Source: Methanoregulaceae archaeon (GTDB taxonomy: Archaea > Halobacteriota > Methanomicrobia > Methanomicrobiales > Methanospirillaceae). From it: a stretch of 13,718 nucleotides of DNA. Numbering within the stretch: the first letter of the stretch is position 1; each line of letters begins with the position of its first letter. Location: assembly GCA_025453715.1 (NCBI GenBank), contig JALOPT010000049.1, positions 1-13,718 on the forward strand, read 5' to 3'. Below, piece by piece: positions 7,262 to 12,006 of this stretch. Below the pieces are notes generated by a model. That model did no database searches and was not told the DNA's origin. It was given only the letters and a program-made list of their open reading frames with translations. Position numbers and translations under genes: made by a program.

Positions 7262-8068
7262 TCATGACCCTGATAATGATGCAAAGAGTGTCGTTGTCTG
7301 GTTGGCATTTATATTGACTGTTGTGAGATAGTCCTGGAAACCGCTTGCAGTCAGCCGTATGGTATGAGTGCCCTCTGTAATATTATTGAATTGTGCAAAG
7401 GTATACTCCCCGGTATTGATCCCGTCAATAAAGACAAGCGATCCAACCGGGTACGCACTGATGGTAAGGTTTCCTGATGGGGGTGCGGGTTCTAAAGGCT
7501 GGTCAATCGTGTAAATACCCGGGCTTCCAAGGTAAATCCAGTAACCCTTCCCTGGTATGATGACCTGTTTTTCGGTGAGATCACCGGTGAATACCGCGGG
7601 GTCAAACTGCTGATTTTGGGTATTCCATCCCATGGCAAGAACCCAATGGTCTGAAAGTGATGAAAACGCATCTTCCGGGGCGGCAGCAGACCCGGCGAAC
7701 CCTATTGCATTCCAGCCAGCCGGCAGAGATCTGGGTGCCGGGTGCTCTGTGTTGTCCCCGGCAACCGGAATAGAGACCGGCTGGGCGGCATATATCCAGA
7801 TACCCTCAAGAGGGGCCACCAGGGACTGCTTGTCCAACACTTCCCAGAGTTGAGCCTGGCTGTTATAACGAAGGACCGAATGTCCCATGGTGTTCACCGT
7901 TGAAAACAGTGAAAACGCTGTATGCTGGTAATTTGTGTGGGTATACGGGATAGCAATGTAATTCCAGCCCTCCTGCAGGGTGATAGTTGTATCGGCTGCA
8001 CATGGCAGGATAGCGCAGCTGAAAAGGATAAGGCAGGCAAGAAGGCAGCAGGTAGAATCCCTATACAT
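7262..8068 (-). CDS. Exported protein with twin GWN/GYWIY modules and a C-terminal PEGA domain
   Basis: From ATG 8068 the protein has 268 residues. It opens with a short basic start and hydrophobic signal sequence, MYRDSTCCLLACLILFSCA, with cleavage near A25. Two related modules follow, at about 31-103 and 114-190. Each starts with a (E/A)GWN-x-I motif, has a central aromatic stretch with Q-x-(W/F), and ends with a (P)-x-(E/K)-G-(I/Y)-WIY motif and a strand. A single PEGA domain fills about 199-265 (SAYPVGSLVFIDG, GTHTIRLTASGFQDY). There is no C-terminal anchor, so it may be secreted or wall-associated. A longer start at ATG 8125 adds 19 residues and has AGGT upstream, but the extended N-region is unusual for a signal peptide, so I prefer 8068 with moderate certainty. 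The GWN-type modules recur in archaeal and bacterial extracellular proteins; their function is unknown to me. Confidence 0.83.
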   Translation of the reverse strand: MYRDSTCCLLACLILFSCAILPCAADTTITLQEGWNYIAIPYTHTNYQHTAFSLFSTVNTMGHSVLRYNSQAQLWEVLDKQSLVAPLEGIWIYAAQPVSIPVAGDNTEHPAPRSLPAGWNAIGFAGSAAAPEDAFSSLSDHWVLAMGWNTQNQQFDPAVFTGDLTEKQVIIPGKGYWIYLGSPGIYTIDQPLEPAPPSGNLTISAYPVGSLVFIDGINTGEYTFAQFNNITEGTHTIRLTASGFQDYLTTVNINANQTTTLFASLSGS

Positions 8069-8211
8069 ACTGGGTACTGGGTAGATAAATGGAAAAATGT
8101 TATGCACCCCCTGGCAACGGCTCATCAGGATATACCTGTCTGAACCGTCCGTGATTCCGATATTTTTTTTATCAGGAAATCCGCAGAATGGTAAGAAAAT
8201 CAGGACAAACC

Positions 8212-8228
8212 GGAAATTTTTATAGATA
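8212..8228 (+). promoter_or_regulatory. BRE and TATA box of sepF
   Basis: CGGAAATTTTTATAGAT combines a purine-rich BRE-like element with a good archaeal TATA box. The predicted start, near 8248, gives a leader of about 12 bases, T-rich and without Shine-Dalgarno, before ATG 8261. The intergenic stretch 8126-8260 also holds a T8 run (8163-8170) and the upstream region of the PEGA gene read in the other direction. Confidence 0.65.
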
Positions 8229-8260
8229 CAATTAAATAAGATTCAATCTACCTTTTTTTT

Positions 8261-8626
8261 ATGGGAAAAATCTTGAATTCCATAATGGGAAAGGGTGAGG
8301 AAGAACGTAATGTAGAGGATTACATGACCCTTGAAGTCCCCGAGGATATGGAAGCAACGAACACGGCTCTCTTTGTCAAGATTGCGACAGTTGGAGATAT
8401 AAAAGACTGCCCGAGGATCAAGGATGAAATCTACAACGGGAACCTCGTGGTCATGGATATTGCCCAGCTGCGGGCTGACAAGGTAATGTACGAACGTGTC
8501 CTCAAGGACATGAAAGAAGTCGCGAAAGATGTGAATGGGGATATCATCGGACTTGGTGAACAGAAATATATTATCATCACCCCTGCAGGTGTCAAGATCT
8601 CCCGGGACAAACTCGGCGGGATGTGA
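8261..8626 (+). CDS. sepF: Cell division protein SepF (archaeal type)
   Basis: This 121-residue protein fits archaeal SepF, which binds the C-terminus of FtsZ and tethers the division ring to the membrane. Residues 1-12 (MGKILNSIMGKG) form the expected short amphipathic, membrane-targeting helix. A charged linker with DYMTLEVPED follows. The folded SepF domain spans about 33-121, with VKIATVGDIKDC, the NGNLVVMDIAQLRADK strand-helix unit, a VLKDMKEVAKDVNGDI helix and the signature GEQKYIIITPAGVKISR near the C-terminus. Length and order match archaeal homologues. FtsZ is not in the window. The gene has its own BRE/TATA promoter and is divergent from the PEGA gene. Many archaea that use FtsZ carry SepF as the main anchor, so it is probably essential. 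Confidence 0.93.
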   Translation: MGKILNSIMGKGEEERNVEDYMTLEVPEDMEATNTALFVKIATVGDIKDCPRIKDEIYNGNLVVMDIAQLRADKVMYERVLKDMKEVAKDVNGDIIGLGEQKYIIITPAGVKISRDKLGGM

Positions 8627-8648
8627 AAAACCGGGAATCCGGGATTCA

Positions 8649-8665
8649 GCCGGTTCAAACCCGGC
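8649..8665 (+). other. Hairpin identical in form to a tRNA T-arm
   Basis: GCCGG-TTCAAAC-CCGGC forms a perfect five-pair stem with a seven-base loop that meets the tRNA T-loop rule (T54, T55, C56, purine 57, A58, pyrimidine 60, closing G53-C61). No matching acceptor, D- or anticodon arm is found upstream, so this is not a tRNA gene. It lies 22 bases after the sepF stop codon and may be a 3'-end hairpin followed by T6 (8686-8691), or a relic of a tRNA-derived attachment site. Confidence 0.4.
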
Positions 8666-8682
8666 GGAAATACTATAATATA
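8665..8682 (+). promoter_or_regulatory. BRE/TATA-like promoter inside the intergenic region after sepF
   Basis: CGGAAATACTATAATATA resembles the sepF promoter (CGGAAATTTTTATAGATA) in both the purine-rich BRE part and the TATA part. It would start plus-strand transcription near 8702, where no protein-coding frame begins, which points to a non-coding RNA or a long leader. Confidence 0.45.
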
Positions 8683-8701
8683 CGCTTTTTTGCCTTTGTT
8701 G

Positions 8702-9044
8702 AAACACTGCATCGTTAAAAAAAGAAAGAATATGTTGAGGGAGGGGATTTCACCCCTTCCCTACCCCACCCCCGATACGATATTAATTTGCAGGGTTTGA
8801 TTAGGGGATTCAAGAAATTTCAGAGATTGGAAATTATCCCCTATCCCGACAGGGGTCGCTACAGCGGCGGGGCGGGACCCCGGGAGCGTCACTAAATATT
8901 GGAATAATCTAATTTGCAAGAGAGATTTGTGAGGGTTTCAACAGAGCCGCTTTTTTAATTATTATTTCAAAAACCCTTTGATAACTGATTAAATATCCTG
9001 GCAGGATTCCATTGGACCGGGATAATCCCGGAATAATTTTTTAA
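8702..9044 (+). ncRNA. Candidate structured non-coding RNA
   Basis: No credible coding frame lies here, yet the stretch has a promoter-like element before it and a hairpin/T-tract terminator at its end. It contains GC-rich stems within AT-rich DNA. Hairpin 1 is GGGAGGGG (8739-8746) with CCCCTTCCC (8753-8761). TAGGGGAT (8802-8809) can pair with ATCCCCTA (8836-8843). CCCCT (8838-8842) can instead pair with AGGGG (8851-8855), and GGGGTC (8852-8857) with GACCCC (8876-8881); these last pairings compete. CGC-TACA-GCG (8857-8866) is a small inner hairpin. AGGGTTT (8932-8938) pairs with AAACCCT (8971-8977) around a T6 run. I recognise no known RNA family. It could also be a 3' untranslated region of sepF or an interspersed intergenic repeat. 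Confidence 0.4.
9017..9042 (+). terminator. Hairpin and T6 terminator of the candidate RNA
   Basis: CCGGGA (9017-9022) and TCCCGG (9026-9031) form a six-pair stem around TAA, followed after five bases by TTTTTT (9037-9042). This is a good intrinsic terminator on the plus strand, although the sepF stop codon lies 390 bases upstream, so some transcript must reach this far. Confidence 0.5.
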
Positions 9045-9226
9045 TGATACCTTTCGTAGAATCTTTCATTGCATGAAAACCCGGGTTTTCCCGGAAGTCT
9101 AAACAGACCCCTGAAAAAAGTTGATAATACGGCTGAAATACTTCAGGCGACACTTTCTATACGTCTGAAAATTTTCGCAGTCAACGCCATATTGATCAGG
9201 TCATCCAGCCATATCTCGTTGTAACC
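9045..9226 (+). promoter_or_regulatory. Upstream control region of the beta-propeller gene
   Basis: The stretch holds a CCGGG-TTTT-CCCGG hairpin (9081-9094), a CTGAA-ATAC-TTCAG inverted repeat (9133-9146), and TATA-like boxes CTATACG (9157-9163) and CATATTGA (9188-9195). The second would put transcription start about ten bases before ATG 9227. The motif CTGAAA occurs at 9111, 9133 and 9165. No Shine-Dalgarno is visible. Confidence 0.35.
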
Positions 9227-11428
9227 ATGTCGCTCCAGAAATGTATACCATTATTATTTGCCTCACTAATCCTGCTGGCAATACTGGCATCGGGCTGTAC
9301 GAATGTCCCTGCCTTAACAACGGTAACGACACCTGTTACCACTGATCTGAAAAAATTCAATTCGACCGCTGAAATTGAGCAATACATCCGGGATTCGATG
9401 GCGACGGACCAGGCTGGGGTATACCGGACCTATCCCGTGACTGCCATGGGCCCGGGGTCGGCCGGTGGATGGGGATCAGGTGGTGGGCCGTTACTTGCGA
9501 GCCAGGAATCGGCAAAGAGTAGTATGGCAGTCCCGGTGCCTGCTGCCGTGGGAGCGGTGGATTACTCCGCGGTCCGTTCAGGAGCTGGCGACTATTCCAC
9601 GACCAATATCCAGGTCGCCGGTGTCGATGAGCCGGATATCGTAAAGAATGACGCCCGGTATATCTACACAATTTCCGGGCAGACCCTGACTATCGTCGAT
9701 GCCTACCCTGCAGAAAACGCATTGGTCATCTCAAAGACGGAAATTTCCGATACCCCAAAAGACCTCTTCGTAACCGGGGACCGTCTTGTCCTCTTTACTG
9801 TCGGGTGGGATTCACCTGAATACAGCGAAGTGAATATCGATTCTGGTGGAACGGATGTAATTATACGACGACCTGTCAGGAGCAATTCACCGGTAACTCA
9901 TGCTGTCATTTACGATATCAGTAACCGTAAGAATCCCAAAATGCTGAAAGATTATTCTATCGAAGGAGATTATACCGACGCCAGGATGATCGGTTCCCTT
10001 GTCTATATGGTTACACGGGAACAGGTGTACCCCTACTACAGCGACCGGATTATTGTGCCCACGCTCCGAGAAAGTACAAAAACCATTGTGCAACCGGATG
10101 TCTGGTACTTCGATAACCCGGACCAGCAGTATACCTTTACCACGGTAACAGCCATCGATGCAGGCACGGGGAAAGAGAAAAACGCACAGACCTACTTGTT
10201 AGGCAGCGGAAATATCCTCTATGTTTCCCCGGATGCAATGTACGTGAGCTACCAGAAATACCATCCTGTTGTCTACCCGGTGAGAGGCGGAATGGAGCCA
10301 GCAACCTCTCTGCCTGCACCATTGAGCTGGGTTGCCGGTCCGGGGGTATCAGGATCTACCGGAGGGGTATCGTCAGCAGCGGTCCCACAGGACTTCAACG
10401 CACTGGACGAGGGTGAAAAACAGGCGATTGTCAGCAGTCTCAGGAGCGGGGAACAGGATGCGATCCGGCGACAGGAAGCAGACCAGACGTCGACTGTCAT
10501 TCACAAGATTGCGATAAAGGACGGGACGATCCAGTACGTGGCAAAAGGGGAAGTTCCCGGGACGCTGAAGAACCAGTTTTCGATGGACGAGTATAATGAC
10601 AACCTCCGTGTGGCGACCACCTCAAGCGTCTACACACGTTCCGGGCAGTATACCTATAACAATGTCTACGTCCTCAACGGCAAGATGGAGCGGACCGGTG
10701 CACTTACCCACCTTGCCGAACAGGAGACCATCTATTCCACCCGTTTCATCGGTGACCGCCTCTACATGGTGACGTTCAAGCGTATCGACCCGTTCTTCGT
10801 GATTGACCTTTCTACCCCTTCAAAACCGAAGGTCCTCGGAAAACTGAAGATCCCCGGCTATTCCGATTACCTGCACCCGTACGACGCAACGCATATCATC
10901 GGTATCGGCAAGGAAACGGCGACTAATGACTGGGGTGGTGTTTCAACGAGCGGGGTAAAAATTGCCCTTTTCGATGTCTCTGACGTCGAGCACCCGCAAC
11001 AACTTGACAAGGTACAGATCGGTGATGCCGGATCTGATTCGGCGGCACTTACTGACCACCATGCATTCCTGTTCGACCGTAACAAGGACCTCCTCGTAAT
11101 CCCTGTCAGGGCCGTATCAATGGCCCAGGTCAGTAAAGGGGACTATTACAATCACCAGCCACAGGCGTGGTACGGAGCGTACGTGTTCGGCCTCACCCCG
11201 GAGACCGGCTTTACACTTAAAGGGACGGTACAGCACGGTTCCGGTGACAACGGGTACTACTACTACGGCAGCTCGGGGTCAGATGTGAAGCGATCCCTCT
11301 ACATCGGGGACGTCCTCTACACCATGTCGTCGAAACAGATCAAGGCAAACTCCCTTGATAATATCAATACAACGATCTCAACGATACCTCTCCCGGGTAT
11401 GGGGGATGTATATTACCCGATGGTATAA
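9227..11428 (+). CDS. Beta-propeller domain lipoprotein (COG4880 / Beta_propel family)
   Basis: This 733-residue protein begins with a signal peptide and lipobox (LASGC, lipid anchor C24), then a Thr-rich linker. Residues about 43-60 (STAEIEQYIRDSM) form the short helix typical of the family, and a Gly/Ser/Ala-rich stretch follows. The family signature AGVDEPDIVKND lies at 131-142 and leads into YIYTISGQTLTIVDAYP, the first propeller blade. Further blades run to the C-terminus, with repeated D-x-L-x-V/x-L-x-L-F strands, (I/V)YDISN and LFDVSD units and Asp/Tyr-rich turns. The family is described as secreted proteins with a C-terminal beta-propeller distantly related to WD40; no reaction is known, and binding or scaffolding at the cell surface is likely. 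An acidic, Gln-rich insertion (about 385-425) and a YYYYGSS loop near 680 are local features. The gene stands alone, with a T7 tract after it. Confidence 0.92.
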   Translation: MSLQKCIPLLFASLILLAILASGCTNVPALTTVTTPVTTDLKKFNSTAEIEQYIRDSMATDQAGVYRTYPVTAMGPGSAGGWGSGGGPLLASQESAKSSMAVPVPAAVGAVDYSAVRSGAGDYSTTNIQVAGVDEPDIVKNDARYIYTISGQTLTIVDAYPAENALVISKTEISDTPKDLFVTGDRLVLFTVGWDSPEYSEVNIDSGGTDVIIRRPVRSNSPVTHAVIYDISNRKNPKMLKDYSIEGDYTDARMIGSLVYMVTREQVYPYYSDRIIVPTLRESTKTIVQPDVWYFDNPDQQYTFTTVTAIDAGTGKEKNAQTYLLGSGNILYVSPDAMYVSYQKYHPVVYPVRGGMEPATSLPAPLSWVAGPGVSGSTGGVSSAAVPQDFNALDEGEKQAIVSSLRSGEQDAIRRQEADQTSTVIHKIAIKDGTIQYVAKGEVPGTLKNQFSMDEYNDNLRVATTSSVYTRSGQYTYNNVYVLNGKMERTGALTHLAEQETIYSTRFIGDRLYMVTFKRIDPFFVIDLSTPSKPKVLGKLKIPGYSDYLHPYDATHIIGIGKETATNDWGGVSTSGVKIALFDVSDVEHPQQLDKVQIGDAGSDSAALTDHHAFLFDRNKDLLVIPVRAVSMAQVSKGDYYNHQPQAWYGAYVFGLTPETGFTLKGTVQHGSGDNGYYYYGSSGSDVKRSLYIGDVLYTMSSKQIKANSLDNINTTISTIPLPGMGDVYYPMV

Positions 11429-11453
11429 CGGTAAATAAATCCCAGGACTAATC

Positions 11454-11460
11454 TTTTTTT
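11454..11460 (+). terminator. T7 tract after the beta-propeller gene
   Basis: Seven T residues follow the stop codon by about 25 bases. No strong stem precedes them. A promoter-like box for the next gene appears only 35 bases further on. Confidence 0.45.
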
Positions 11461-11493
11461 ATCCCGGCTCCCTGTTACTGCGAACCGTGGTGA

Positions 11494-11503
11494 ACTATAA
11501 ATT
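11494..11503 (+). promoter_or_regulatory. TATA box of the zinc-ribbon gene
   Basis: ACTATAAATT matches the archaeal TATA consensus well. It predicts transcription start near 11524, after the ATG at 11512, and therefore argues that translation starts at 11572 or 11629. Confidence 0.5.
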
Positions 11504-11628
11504 TTGATTATATGGGTTTTTCAAGGGAAAAAGCCTTAAATTACCGGTTTCGGATCTGCCGGATCGGCACGATGGATACATTTATTACCTCACAGGGGAT
11601 TTATGGAGCTTACCAGGTTGTGGGTCAC

Positions 11629-11793
11629 ATGACATTGTGTAAACACTGTGGGTATAATGCCTCCGATGAGGCAGTTTACTGTATTATGTGCGGGAAAAAA
11701 CTACATGCCAGTGAAGAATCGCATGGCGGGGTTATATGTAACCTCAAAAACCTCTTACGTGGTCATACTGCGGATGAAGAGATAACAGTATAA
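11629..11793 (+). CDS. Small zinc-ribbon protein
   Basis: From ATG 11629 the protein has 54 residues. Four cysteines, C4-x2-C7 and C18-x2-C21 in CKHCGYN...YCIMCGKKL, form a zinc ribbon of the kind seen at the N-terminus of many small archaeal proteins. The acidic and Leu-rich remainder (residues 24-54, with one more Cys at 37) has no recognisable domain. Two upstream in-frame ATGs exist, at 11512 and 11572, adding 39 or 19 residues. I chose 11629 because zinc-ribbon proteins usually begin just before the first CxxC and the preceding residues do not resemble protein of the family, and the TATA box at 11494-11503 excludes 11512. The function is unknown; zinc ribbons bind nucleic acid or protein partners. 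It stands between the beta-propeller and acyl-CoA ligase genes without an obvious link. Confidence 0.6.
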   Translation: MTLCKHCGYNASDEAVYCIMCGKKLHASEESHGGVICNLKNLLRGHTADEEITV

Positions 11794-11880
11794 AACCTTT
11801 TTCCGGAGAATGGGCACATTCCCTCCCATACAGTAACAAGACCTGATTTTATTATATTTCTGGAAAAACCGATAATTTTT

Positions 11881-11901
11881 TCACGGTACGACGACCCGTG
11901 A
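11881..11901 (+). promoter_or_regulatory. Inverted repeat upstream of the acyl-CoA ligase gene
   Basis: TCACGG (11881-11886) and CCGTGA (11896-11901) form a perfect six-base inverted repeat with a nine-base spacer. It directly follows an AT-rich CGATAATTTTTT run that could be a TATA box. An operator for a dimeric regulator, or a leader hairpin, are both possible. The remainder of 11794-12006 has a T5 run after the zinc-ribbon gene and a weak TATA-like ATTATAACC (11954-11962). Confidence 0.3.
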
Positions 11902-12006
11902 CGCGCAATCTGTGCTGGTGCAGTTGCTGAGTCCTGGACCTTTTAACACTACCATTATAACCCCGCGTCCTGATATTCTGATTACTGACTTCCGAATCAA
12001 TGATGG

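Noticed and set aside
8580..8673. Complete tRNA gene ending in the T-arm-like hairpin
   Set aside because: No acceptor pairing for the 3' flank (GGAAATA), no D-arm and no anticodon arm were found upstream, and the upstream bases belong to sepF.
8243..8707. Long minus-strand frames opposite sepF
   Set aside because: They are shadows of a clearly recognised gene on the plus strand with its own promoter.
8732..8800. 22-residue plus-strand frame from ATG 8732
   Set aside because: It is composed of the GGGAGGGG/CCCCTTCCC hairpin and is too short and repetitive in base content to be a credible peptide.
8989..9069. 26-residue minus-strand frame beginning MKDSTKG
   Set aside because: It is made largely from the hairpin and T-tract of the plus-strand terminator and has no promoter or ribosome site.
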